From the NCBI GenBank assembly GCA_035538335.1, contig DATLKN010000008.1:124001-188000 (forward strand): a stretch of 64,000 nt of DNA, given 5' to 3'. The position numbers were made by a program, and so were the translations under genes. Shown piece by piece: positions 33,546 to 40,980 of the stretch. Source of the DNA: AP-15 sp035538335. Its GTDB lineage: Bacteria > Pseudomonadota > Alphaproteobacteria > ATCC43930 > CGMCC-115725. How positions within the stretch are numbered: the first letter of the stretch is position 1; the number at the start of each line of letters is the position of its first letter. Below the pieces are notes generated by a model that was given only the letters and a program-made list of their open reading frames with translations, ran no database searches and was not told the origin of the DNA.

Positions 33546-34856
33546 ATGAAACGCCGCGCGCTCGTTCTCGCCGTGCTCGTCCCGCTCGCCGCTTGCAGCT
33601 GGTTCGGGGGAGACAAAAAGGTGCCCTTGCCGGGCGAGCGCATCTCGGTGTTGAGCCTCGACCGCGAGCTGACGCCCGATCCCGATCTCGCCAAGATCGC
33701 GATCACCCTGCCGAAACCGCAGCTCGACAAGAACTGGCCCGAGGCCGGGGGCTATCCCGACCACGCGATGTATCACCTCGCCTTGCCCGATGCGCTGGCC
33801 AAGGCCTGGCAGCGCAGCGTCGGCGCCGGCGCGTCGGACAACACGCGCATCCTGTCCGAGCCGGTGATCGATCGCGGCCGCGCTTACGCGATCGACGGCC
33901 GCGACCGGCTCGGCGCCTTCGACGCGCAGACCGGCAAGCGGCTGTGGCAGGTCGATTTGAAGCCGAAGGGGCAGAAAGGGCATTCCTTCGGCGGCGGCGT
34001 GGCGTTCTGGAAAGACCGGCTCTTCGTGTCGACCGGCTACGCGCAAGTCCTCGCGCTCGATCCGGCGAACGGCAAGGTCATCTGGCGAAAGGATGTCGCC
34101 GCGCCGATATTCGCCGCGCCGACCGTCTCCGACGGCCGCGTCTTCGTCGTTACCGTCGAGAACGAGCTCGACGTGCTCGCCGCCGACGACGGGCGCCGCT
34201 TGTGGTCGCATAACGGGCTGCCCGAAACGGCGGGCCTGCTCGGCGGCGCCAGCCCGGCAGTAGCAGGCGAAGTCGTCGTCGTCGCCTATTCTTCAGGCGA
34301 GCTCTACGCGCTGACCGTGCAGAACGGCCGCGCTCTATGGTCCGACAATCTCGCCGGCACGCGCGGCATCGACGCGGTCTCTTCGCTCGCCGACATCCGC
34401 GGCCGACCGGTCATCGACCGCGACCGCGTCTTTGCCGTCAGCCACAGCGGACGCATGCAGGCGATCGATCTCAGAACCGGCGAACGCGTCTGGGAGCAGC
34501 AGATCGGCAGCGTGCACGGGCCGTGGGTCGCCGGCGATTACGTCTATCTGCTGACGAACGACAACGAACTCGTCTGTCTGACCCGCAACGAGGGCAAGGT
34601 GCGCTGGGTCGTGCAACTGCCGAGCTGGGAGAACGAAAAGAAGCAAGAGGATCCGATCATGTGGGCCGGCCCGGTGCTTGGCGGCAACCGGCTGATCGTG
34701 CTGTCCTCGAACGGCCAGGCGCTGTCCGTCTCGCCCTATACCGGAAAGCCGCTCGGCCGCATCCGCATCGAAGCCGGCAGCTATCTCGAACCGGTGATCG
34801 CCGACGGCACGCTCTACATATTGTCGGACGACGGCACTCTCGCCGCCTACCGGTGA
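33546..34856 (+). CDS. bamB: Outer membrane assembly lipoprotein BamB
   Basis: 436 aa. Signal peptide with lipobox LAAC (Cys17), then a beta-propeller of PQQ-like repeats, seen as DAQTGKRLWQVDLKP, DPANGKVIWRKDV and DLRTGERVWEQQIG. BamB is the propeller scaffold of the BAM complex that inserts outer-membrane barrels. It lies between the yfgM-like gene and der, an order conserved widely in proteobacteria. Spacing to the genes on both sides is 18-28 nt. Confidence 0.94.
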   Translation: MKRRALVLAVLVPLAACSWFGGDKKVPLPGERISVLSLDRELTPDPDLAKIAITLPKPQLDKNWPEAGGYPDHAMYHLALPDALAKAWQRSVGAGASDNTRILSEPVIDRGRAYAIDGRDRLGAFDAQTGKRLWQVDLKPKGQKGHSFGGGVAFWKDRLFVSTGYAQVLALDPANGKVIWRKDVAAPIFAAPTVSDGRVFVVTVENELDVLAADDGRRLWSHNGLPETAGLLGGASPAVAGEVVVVAYSSGELYALTVQNGRALWSDNLAGTRGIDAVSSLADIRGRPVIDRDRVFAVSHSGRMQAIDLRTGERVWEQQIGSVHGPWVAGDYVYLLTNDNELVCLTRNEGKVRWVVQLPSWENEKKQEDPIMWAGPVLGGNRLIVLSSNGQALSVSPYTGKPLGRIRIEAGSYLEPVIADGTLYILSDDGTLAAYR

Positions 34857-34884
34857 GGGGCCGCCGCAGCGGTTCCGCAACGCC

Positions 34885-36234
34885 ATGGCCGCAGAGAAAC
34901 GATTTTCGGTCGCCATTCTCGGCCGGCCCAATGTCGGTAAATCGACCCTCTTCAACCGGCTCGTCGGCCGGCGGCTGGCGCTCGTCGCCGATACCCCCGG
35001 CCTGACGCGCGACCGGCGCGAAGGCGAGGGGCGGCTCGCCGACCTCGAATTCCGCCTGGTCGACACCGCGGGGCTCGAGGAAGCGGCGCCGCAGGACCTC
35101 GCCGGGCGGATGCGGGCGCAGACCGAGCGGGCGCTCGCCGAGGCCGACATCGCACTGCTGCTCGTCGACGCGCGCCATGGCATCACCCCCGCCGATCGGC
35201 ATTTCGCGGCCTGGCTGCGCAAGAGCGGCAAAGAGGTCGTGCTCGTCGCCAACAAGGCCGAAGGGCAGGGCGCCCTGCCGGCCATCGCGGAGGCCTATGC
35301 GCTCGGCCTCGGCGAGCCGGTGCCGCTCTCGGCCGAGCACGGCGAGGGCATGGCGCTGCTCTACGAGCGCCTTGCGGCCTTTGCCGGCGAGAGCGCGCAG
35401 GCGCCGCCCGAGGAGAGCGCCGACAAGCCGCTGCAGCTGGCGATCGTCGGGCGGCCGAATGTCGGGAAATCGACGCTCGTCAACCGCCTCGTCGGCGAGG
35501 AGCGCCTCCTGACCGGGGCGGAAGCCGGCATCACGCGCGACGCCATTTCCGTCGATTGGCAATGGCGCGAGCACAAGGTTCGGCTCGTCGATACCGCCGG
35601 GCTGCGGCGCCGGCCGCGGGTCGAGGGCAAACCCGAGGAGCTGGCGGTCGGCGACGCGCTGCGCGCGATCCGCTTCGCCGAGACGGTGATCCTCGCCATC
35701 GACGCGCTGCAGCCGTTCGAGCGCCAGGATCTGACGATCGCGAGCCTCGTCGCCGAGGAGGGCCGCGCCATCGTTGTCGCCGCCAGCAAATGGGACGCGG
35801 TCGGCGACCGCAAGGCGACCATGCAACATCTGAAGGAGCGGCTCGAAACCTCGCTGCCGCAATTGTCCGGCGTGGCGCTCGTGCCGGTCTCGGGGCTGAC
35901 GGGGTTCGGCCTCGAGCGGCTGATGGAAGAAACGCTCGCGGCCTATGCGGTATGGAACAAGCGGGTGCCGACGGGCGAACTCAACCGCTGGCTGGCGGCG
36001 GCGCAGGCGCGCCACCCGCCGCCGCTCGTCGCCGGCCGGCGCTTGCGCCTGCGCTATATGACGCAGGTCAACACGCGCCCGCCGAGCTTCGCGCTGTTCG
36101 CCTCGAAGCCGGGCGAATTGCCCGATTCCTACCGCCGCTATCTCGTCAACGCGCTGCGCCAGGAATTCGGGCTGCCCGGCACGCCGGTCCGCATGATGCT
36201 GCGCAAGGGCAGAAATCCCTATGAGGGCCGGTGA
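34885..36234 (+). CDS. der: Ribosome biogenesis GTPase Der (EngA)
   Basis: 449 aa with two tandem GTPase domains. The P-loops GRPNVGKS lie at residues 13-20 and 189-196, with DTAGLEE and DTAGLRR as G3 motifs and NKAE / SKWD as G4 motifs. The KH-like C-terminal domain ends in GLPGTPVRMMLRKGRNPYEG. Der is needed for 50S assembly. Length is normal. Its 3' end overlaps the convergent CGNR gene by 16 nt. Confidence 0.97.
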   Translation: MAAEKRFSVAILGRPNVGKSTLFNRLVGRRLALVADTPGLTRDRREGEGRLADLEFRLVDTAGLEEAAPQDLAGRMRAQTERALAEADIALLLVDARHGITPADRHFAAWLRKSGKEVVLVANKAEGQGALPAIAEAYALGLGEPVPLSAEHGEGMALLYERLAAFAGESAQAPPEESADKPLQLAIVGRPNVGKSTLVNRLVGEERLLTGAEAGITRDAISVDWQWREHKVRLVDTAGLRRRPRVEGKPEELAVGDALRAIRFAETVILAIDALQPFERQDLTIASLVAEEGRAIVVAASKWDAVGDRKATMQHLKERLETSLPQLSGVALVPVSGLTGFGLERLMEETLAAYAVWNKRVPTGELNRWLAAAQARHPPPLVAGRRLRLRYMTQVNTRPPSFALFASKPGELPDSYRRYLVNALRQEFGLPGTPVRMMLRKGRNPYEGR

Positions 36235-36815
36235 GTGTGCCGCGTCCGCGAATAATGCCGCTGCGCCTTGGCGCGGTTGCCGCAGGCGGCCATGTCGCAC
36301 CAGCGCCGCGTCCCCGCCTTGCTGCGGTCGATGAAGAGCCACAGGCATTTCGAGTTGGCGCAACGCCGGATGCGCAGGCCCTCGGCCCGCGCCAAGAGAT
36401 CCGCGGCCGACCATAAGACGGGCGCGAGCAGCGCCGCGGCGCCACCGCTCGACGGCTCCGCCGCCCAGGCGTAACCCGGATCCTCGCGCATCAGCCGGAC
36501 CCGCGGCGGCGCCAGCGCCAACGCCGCATTAAGCGCCGAGAGATCGGCCGCCGCGGCCGCCCGGCCCTCGGCGATTTCGCTGAAAATGCGGTAGATCGCC
36601 TCGCGCAACGCGATCGCTTGCGCGAAAAGCGCGGCCGCCGCGCTCTCGTCATCCGCCGCCGCCAGCAATTGCCGCGGCAATCCGGCGCGCGCGAGCCAGG
36701 CGAAGAGCGCCGGACAGTCGGCGAGCCCTTCCGTCGGCGTCTCGCTGCCGCGCCAGAACCGCGTGTTGGCGAAATCGATCGCCAGATCCTCGCGCGATGC
36801 CGGGATCGGCATCAT
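36219..36815 (-). CDS. CGNR zinc-finger / ABATE-domain regulator
   Basis: 198 aa. The N-terminal ABATE-type region (LAIDFANTRFW through about residue 130) is followed by a CGNR zinc finger with the full pattern: RRCANSKCLWLFIDRSKAG, then RRWCDMAACGNRAKAQRHY. Proteins of this type are thought to be transcription regulators that sense a small molecule with the N-terminal domain. It diverges from a VOC/cupin pair, and two matched dyads lie in the shared promoter region, suggesting it binds there and controls both sides. The ATG pair at 36815/36812 lies right beside the first dyad. Confidence 0.88.
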   Translation of the reverse strand: MMPIPASREDLAIDFANTRFWRGSETPTEGLADCPALFAWLARAGLPRQLLAAADDESAAAALFAQAIALREAIYRIFSEIAEGRAAAAADLSALNAALALAPPRVRLMREDPGYAWAAEPSSGGAAALLAPVLWSAADLLARAEGLRIRRCANSKCLWLFIDRSKAGTRRWCDMAACGNRAKAQRHYSRTRHTHRPS

Positions 36816-36820
36816 AATAT

Positions 36821-36836
36821 AACCCCTTATATGGTT
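36821..36836. promoter_or_regulatory. Operator-like dyad O1 (AACC-N8-GGTT)
   Basis: AACC at 36821-36824 and GGTT at 36833-36836 flank 8 bases. The preceding bases TAT extend the site to TATAACC. It overlaps the first base pairs of the -35 element and ends 6 bp upstream of the regulator's ATG, suiting autorepression. A second site of the same design lies 43 bp away. Confidence 0.65.
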
Positions 36837-36864
36837 GACACGCGGTTTTACCCGGGCGTATATA
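36835..36864 (+). promoter_or_regulatory. Sigma-70-like promoter for the VOC/cupin genes
   Basis: A perfect TTGACA (36835-36840) is followed after 18 bp by TATATA (36859-36864). This is the best promoter match seen in the window. The gene start (36920) is about 50 bp beyond. Both operator-like dyads overlap its elements, so a bound repressor would block RNA polymerase. Confidence 0.7.
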
Positions 36865-36879
36865 ACCTTTCATCCGGTT
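36864..36879. promoter_or_regulatory. Operator-like dyad O2 (AACC-N8-GGTT)
   Basis: AACC at 36864-36867 and GGTT at 36876-36879 flank 8 bases, again preceded by TAT. It covers the -10/+1 zone of the promoter at 36835-36864. O1 and O2 are 43 bp apart, about four helical turns, so two dimers would sit on the same DNA face. Confidence 0.65.
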
Positions 36880-36919
36880 AAGTGAGTGACCGGACCGCAT
36901 TATGCAAAGGAGGTATCCG

Positions 36920-37300
36920 ATGATCGACCATGTTTCGCTCGGCGTGCGCGACCTCGCGCGGGCAAAGCGCTTCTACGACAGCGCGCTGGCGCCGCTCGGC
37001 TATCGCTGTCTCAGCGAGAGCGCGGGCTCGCTCGGCTACGGCCGTGAGGCGCCGCAATTGTGGGTCATGGCCGTCGAGCATCCGGTACCGGCGGACGACG
37101 GGTCCGGCCTGCATTTCTGCTTCACGGCGCCCGATCGGGCCACCGTCGCTGCATTTCATCGCGCCGCGCTCGCCGCCGGCGGACGCGACAACGGGGCGCC
37201 GGGCATCCGCGCGGAATACAGTCCCGACTACTATGCCGCCTTCGTCGTCGATCCCGACGGCTACCGCATCGAAGCCTATTGCGGCCCCGCCGGGGCGTAA
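36920..37300 (+). CDS. VOC family (glyoxalase/bleomycin-resistance-like) protein
   Basis: 126 aa with the VOC fold: MIDHVSLGVRDLARAKRFYD at the start, SGLHFCFTAPDRATVAAFH in the middle and YYAAFVVDPDGYRIEAYC at the end, where the last acidic residue is a metal-ligand position. The strong ribosome site AAAGGAGGT (36906-36914) sets ATG 36920 as the start rather than the upstream ATG at 36902. Substrate unknown; relatives act on toxic aldehydes, antibiotics or aromatic compounds. It lies under the two-operator promoter next to the CGNR regulator. Confidence 0.9.
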   Translation: MIDHVSLGVRDLARAKRFYDSALAPLGYRCLSESAGSLGYGREAPQLWVMAVEHPVPADDGSGLHFCFTAPDRATVAAFHRAALAAGGRDNGAPGIRAEYSPDYYAAFVVDPDGYRIEAYCGPAGA

Positions 37301-37343
37301 TGCGGGGGACGCGGCAGTCAAGACATCGAGAAGAGGAGCAAAG

Positions 37344-37835
37344 ATGACCGAGCAATCCCGAAAACTGTTGTGGCGGGCGGACGAGCTGAAATCGCAGGAG
37401 CGCCAATTCACGCAGCGCCTCAACCCGAACTCGCATTTGCACCGGATCGGGCTGTCGCGCCTCGCCGGCCTGAAGCGGGCGCATGTCAGTCTTGGGCGCA
37501 TCCCGCCGGGCAAGGATTCCTTCGCCTATCACGCCCATATGATCGAGGAGGAATGGGTGTACGTCCTCTCGGGGCGCGGCCTCGCCGACATCGACGGCGA
37601 GACCTCGGAAGTCGGGCCAGGCGACTTCATGGGGTTTCCGGCGCCCGGCACGGCGCATCTGCTGCGCAACCCGTTCGAGGCCGATCTTGTCTATCTGATG
37701 GGTGGCGAATCGGTGCCGCTCGACGTCCTCGACTATCCGAAGATCGGCAAGCGGTTTCTCTTGCATTACGAAGGCGGCCCGCCCGATTTCTACGAGCTGG
37801 GCACGCCGGGAAAACCGTTCGGCTTCGTCAAATAA
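37344..37835 (+). CDS. Cupin domain protein
   Basis: A 163-aa single cupin. Motif 1 is HAHMIEEEWVYVLSGRG with two His and a Glu as metal ligands; motif 2 is GDFMGFPAPGTAHLLRNP with the final His. The N-terminus (LWRADELKSQERQFTQRLNP) is soluble. ATG at 37344 has a GAGGAGC site. It lies 43 nt after the VOC gene on the same strand, so both are probably induced together. The substrate is unknown. Confidence 0.88.
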   Translation: MTEQSRKLLWRADELKSQERQFTQRLNPNSHLHRIGLSRLAGLKRAHVSLGRIPPGKDSFAYHAHMIEEEWVYVLSGRGLADIDGETSEVGPGDFMGFPAPGTAHLLRNPFEADLVYLMGGESVPLDVLDYPKIGKRFLLHYEGGPPDFYELGTPGKPFGFVK

Positions 37836-37885
37836 GCTCGTCATTGGGTAGTGACCCGGTTTGCCATGGCATCGGCGCTATGCAT

Positions 37886-38030
37886 GCTTCGAGGCGCGCC
37901 CCCCTTCGAGACGCCGCCTTGCGGCGGCTCGTCAGGACAAGGGGCGCTCCTCGGCATGACGAGGTTCTTGGTGGCATCACGAAGGACGTCATCCTGAAGC
38001 GCCTCGCGCAGCGAGGCCTCGAAGGACGCA
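37886..38030. repeat. Foldback (MITE-like) element, copy B
   Basis: The left end TGCTTCGAGGC is inverted against GCCTCGAAGGACGCA at 38016-38030. The right arm (37999-38030, 32 bp) is identical to copy A at 3277-3308. Copy B carries about 35 extra bases in the left arm, including a small internal hairpin (GCCGCCTTGCGGCGGC). It lies in the 245-bp gap between the cupin and SDR genes, which converge here, and contains no gene. Confidence 0.8.
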
Positions 38031-38080
38031 GGACGGCTCTCCACGCCGAGCTGAAGCGCCCTCGCAAGGACAGCACCGAA

Positions 38081-38893
38081 TCAGGCGATGACCAGCTCGC
38101 CGTTTCTGGTGCACTCGGGCAGCGCGAGGGCAAGAAAAGGCTCGGTCGCCTCTTCGGGCGGCCTGAGCGCCGCCGGGTCTTCGCCGGGGAAGCCGCGGCG
38201 GCGCAGCCGCGTGCGCGTCGTGCCCGGATCGACGAGGTTGGCGCGCACCGGAGTGCCGGCGATTTCCTGCGCATAGATGCGCACCAGCGCCTCGAGTCCC
38301 GCCTTGGCGACCGCGTAGGCGCCGCCATAGGCGACCGGGGCCCGCCCGATCTCGCAGGTGACGAAGATCGCGCGGCCGGCAGGCGCGCGGCGCAAGAGGG
38401 GGTCCATCGCGCGAATGAGGCGCCAGTTGGCGGTGAGATCCAGATCGAGAATCTGCCGCCAGGTTTCGGGGTCGATATGCCCGAGCGGCGAGAAGTCGCC
38501 GGCCTCGGCGGCGTTGCCGACGAGGATGTCGAGCCGGCGCCAGCGCTGGTAGAGCGCCGCCGCCATGTCGTCGATCTTACCGAAATCGGCAAGGTCGACC
38601 GGCACCAGCGTGGCGCTGCCGCCCGCCGTGCGAATTGCGTCGTCCACTTCTTCAAGGGCGCCCGGGGTGCGCGCCGCCAGCACGAGATGCGAGCCCTCTT
38701 CGGCGAACCGCAACGCGACCGCCGCGCCGATGCCGCGCGAGGCGCCGGTGACGAGCGCGACCGTGCCGGCGAGCCGGCCTTGTGCTTTCGAACTCAGGCG
38801 GGCTCCGCGAGCAGCGACAGCTGCAACTCGACCTTGCCGTCGTCGGCGTCGGTCGGCGGGATCGGATAGTCGCCGGTGAAGCAGGCGTCGCAA
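38081..38893 (-). CDS. SDR family NAD(P)-dependent oxidoreductase
   Basis: A Rossmann-fold short-chain dehydrogenase. The cofactor motif VTGASRGIGAAV, the NAA motif (VGNAAEAGDFSPLG), a Ser region (FVTCEIGRAPVAYGGAYAVAK) with the Tyr-x3-Lys pair, and VDPGTTRTRLRRRGFPG are all present. The start is unclear. The only standard start ahead of the fold is ATG 38893, 100 nt inside purF, and its first 30 residues look like out-of-frame purF. A CTG at 38797 overlapping the purF stop is the other candidate. This gene typically follows purF in alphaproteobacteria; its substrate is unknown. Confidence 0.85.
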   Translation of the reverse strand: MRRLLHRRLSDPADRRRRRQGRVAAVAARGARLSSKAQGRLAGTVALVTGASRGIGAAVALRFAEEGSHLVLAARTPGALEEVDDAIRTAGGSATLVPVDLADFGKIDDMAAALYQRWRRLDILVGNAAEAGDFSPLGHIDPETWRQILDLDLTANWRLIRAMDPLLRRAPAGRAIFVTCEIGRAPVAYGGAYAVAKAGLEALVRIYAQEIAGTPVRANLVDPGTTRTRLRRRGFPGEDPAALRPPEEATEPFLALALPECTRNGELVIA

Positions 38894-40248
38894 AAGGCCG
38901 GGCGCCGCGGGTCGCGCGCGGCTTCGCCGACCGCCCGGTAGAGCCCGTCGATCGACAGGAAGGCGAGGCTGTCGACCCCGATATGCTCGGCCATCTGCGC
39001 GACGTCGAACCGCGCCGCCAGCAACTGCTCGCGCTTCGGCGTCGCGATGCCGTAGAAGCAGGAAAACCGGGTCGGTGGGCTGGAGATGCGCATGTGCACT
39101 TCGCTCGCCCCGGCATGCCGCACCATGTCGACGATTTTCGTCGAGGTCGTGCCGCGCACGATCGAATCGTCGACGAGGATGACGCGCTTGCCGTTGAGGC
39201 TGGCGCGGTTGGCGTTGTGCTTCAGGCGGACGCCCAAATGGCGGATCTGGTCGGTCGGCTCGATGAAGGTGCGGCCGACGTAATGGTTGCGGATGATGCC
39301 GAGATCGAAGGGCAGCCCGGATTCGGCGGCGTACCCCAGCGCCGCCGGCACGCCCGAATCGGGAACCGGCACGACGAGGTCGGCATCGACGTGGCTTTCG
39401 CGCGCCAGCTCGCGCCCGATGCGCTTTCTCGCCTCGTAGACGCTCGTGCCTTCGACGCTGCTGTCGGGCCGGGCGAAATAGATGTACTCGAAGATGCAGA
39501 ACCGCTTTTCGGCACGGCCGAACGGAAAAAGGCTTTTGACGCCGCCGGGGCCGATGATGACGATCTCGCCCGGCGCCACGTCGCGCACGAAATCGGCGCC
39601 GATGATGTCGAGCGCGCAGGTTTCCGAGGCGAGGATCCAGGCCTCCGCCAGCCGCCCCAAAACGAGTGGGCGCACCCCCAGCGGGTCGCGCACGCCGATC
39701 ACCGCCTCCTGCGAGATCCCGACCAGCGAGTAGGCGCCCTGGACCTGGCGCAGCGCGTCGATCAGCCGCTCGACGACGCTGTCTTTGAGGCTCGTCGCGA
39801 TCAGGTGGACGATGACTTCGGTGTCGCTCGTCGATTGGAAGAGGCTGCCGCGCCGCACCAGCTGGCGGCGCAGCTGGTAGGAATTGGTCAAATTGCCGTT
39901 GTGGCAGATGGCGAGCCCGCCGAACTCGAAATCGGCGAAGAGCGGCTGCACGTTGCGCAGCACCACCTCGCCCGTCGTCGCATAGCGCACATGGCCGATC
40001 GCGGCGTTGCCGCGCAACCGCCCGATGACCTCCTTCGAGCCGAAATTGTCGTCGACATGCCCCATGCCGCGATGCGCGCTGAACTGGTCCCCGTCATAGG
40101 CGACGATGCCGGCGGCCTCCTGGCCGCGATGCTGCAGCGCGTGCAGGCCCAGCGCCGTCAGCGCCGCCGCGTCGGGGTGGCCATAGACGCCGAACACGCC
40201 GCATTCTTCGTGCGGGTGGTCGTCCTCGAAAGGCTCGGTCGTCAGCAT
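38794..40248 (-). CDS. purF: Amidophosphoribosyltransferase
   Basis: 484 aa. First step of de novo purine synthesis: PRPP plus glutamine gives phosphoribosylamine. It has a short N-terminal propeptide whose removal exposes Cys16 (HEECGVFGVYGH), the class II glutaminase block (AIGHVRYATTGEVV), the PRPP motif VILVDDSIVRGTTS, and the cysteines of the Fe-S type enzyme, with CDACFTGDYPIPP at the C-terminus. Length is normal. It lies 75 nt downstream of cvpA, the classic cvpA-purF arrangement. Confidence 0.97.
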   Translation of the reverse strand: MLTTEPFEDDHPHEECGVFGVYGHPDAAALTALGLHALQHRGQEAAGIVAYDGDQFSAHRGMGHVDDNFGSKEVIGRLRGNAAIGHVRYATTGEVVLRNVQPLFADFEFGGLAICHNGNLTNSYQLRRQLVRRGSLFQSTSDTEVIVHLIATSLKDSVVERLIDALRQVQGAYSLVGISQEAVIGVRDPLGVRPLVLGRLAEAWILASETCALDIIGADFVRDVAPGEIVIIGPGGVKSLFPFGRAEKRFCIFEYIYFARPDSSVEGTSVYEARKRIGRELARESHVDADLVVPVPDSGVPAALGYAAESGLPFDLGIIRNHYVGRTFIEPTDQIRHLGVRLKHNANRASLNGKRVILVDDSIVRGTTSTKIVDMVRHAGASEVHMRISSPPTRFSCFYGIATPKREQLLAARFDVAQMAEHIGVDSLAFLSIDGLYRAVGEAARDPRRPAFCDACFTGDYPIPPTDADDGKVELQLSLLAEPA

Positions 40249-40323
40249 GTGCGATCCGCTCGCTTCCCCTGAAAGATAGGCGCTCGCGGCACGGAATACG
40301 AGCGCACTGCCGCGGCGGACGAT

Positions 40324-40980
40324 TCAGCGGCTGTTGTTCTGGATGACCCGGTTCAGTTGCTGCTGCTCGCCCGGCTTATAGATCGGCGCCGTGTTCGACG
40401 GCGCTGGCACGCTCGGGTTGGAAAGCGCCCCCATCGCGCCCTTTGCGTCGCGCGCCTGCTCGATCGCGCGCTGCGCCGCGCTCGCCGCCGCCTCAGTCTT
40501 CAGCTTCAGCGACGGCGGCAACAGGTCGCGCAGCATCTGCGCCCCGTCTTCGAGGAAGGGCGCGCTCTTCGCTTCCGTGATCCAGCTCGGCCGGTCGCTC
40601 GGCGGCACCGCCGCATCGAGCGCCAGATAGGCGAGCGAGACAAGCGCGACGCCGCGGGCGAGGCCAAAGATCAGCCCGAGCGTGCGGTCGAGCGGGGAGA
40701 GCGCGCTCCCCCGCACCCGCCGCGCGAGCAGCCCGGTGATGATCGTCAGGACGACGAGGCTGCCGAGGAACAATGCGGAGCCGGCGACGAATTGCGCGAG
40801 CAGCTTCGTCTTGATGAAACGCTCGGTGAAGACGAGCGCGTCCTCGTAGCCGTAGAGGGTGGCCGCCGCCGCGCCGACCCAGGCGACGATCGACAGCGCC
40901 TCGCGGACAAAGCCGCGAGCGAGCGCGAACAGCGCCGACAGGATAACGATTGCGAACACGGCTATGTCGAGGCCGTTCAC
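40324..40980 (-). CDS. cvpA: CvpA family membrane protein
   Basis: 218 aa with four N-terminal helices (FAIVILSALFALARGFVREA, VAWVGAAAATLYGY and two more) and the family pattern SPLDRTLGLIFGLARGVAL. The soluble tail from about residue 145 is Ala/Gln-rich. Family members are linked to colicin V secretion and envelope integrity. The GTG start overlaps the radA stop (GTGA). Cotranscription with radA and purF is likely. Confidence 0.93.
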   Translation of the reverse strand: MNGLDIAVFAIVILSALFALARGFVREALSIVAWVGAAAATLYGYEDALVFTERFIKTKLLAQFVAGSALFLGSLVVLTIITGLLARRVRGSALSPLDRTLGLIFGLARGVALVSLAYLALDAAVPPSDRPSWITEAKSAPFLEDGAQMLRDLLPPSLKLKTEAAASAAQRAIEQARDAKGAMGALSNPSVPAPSNTAPIYKPGEQQQLNRVIQNNSR

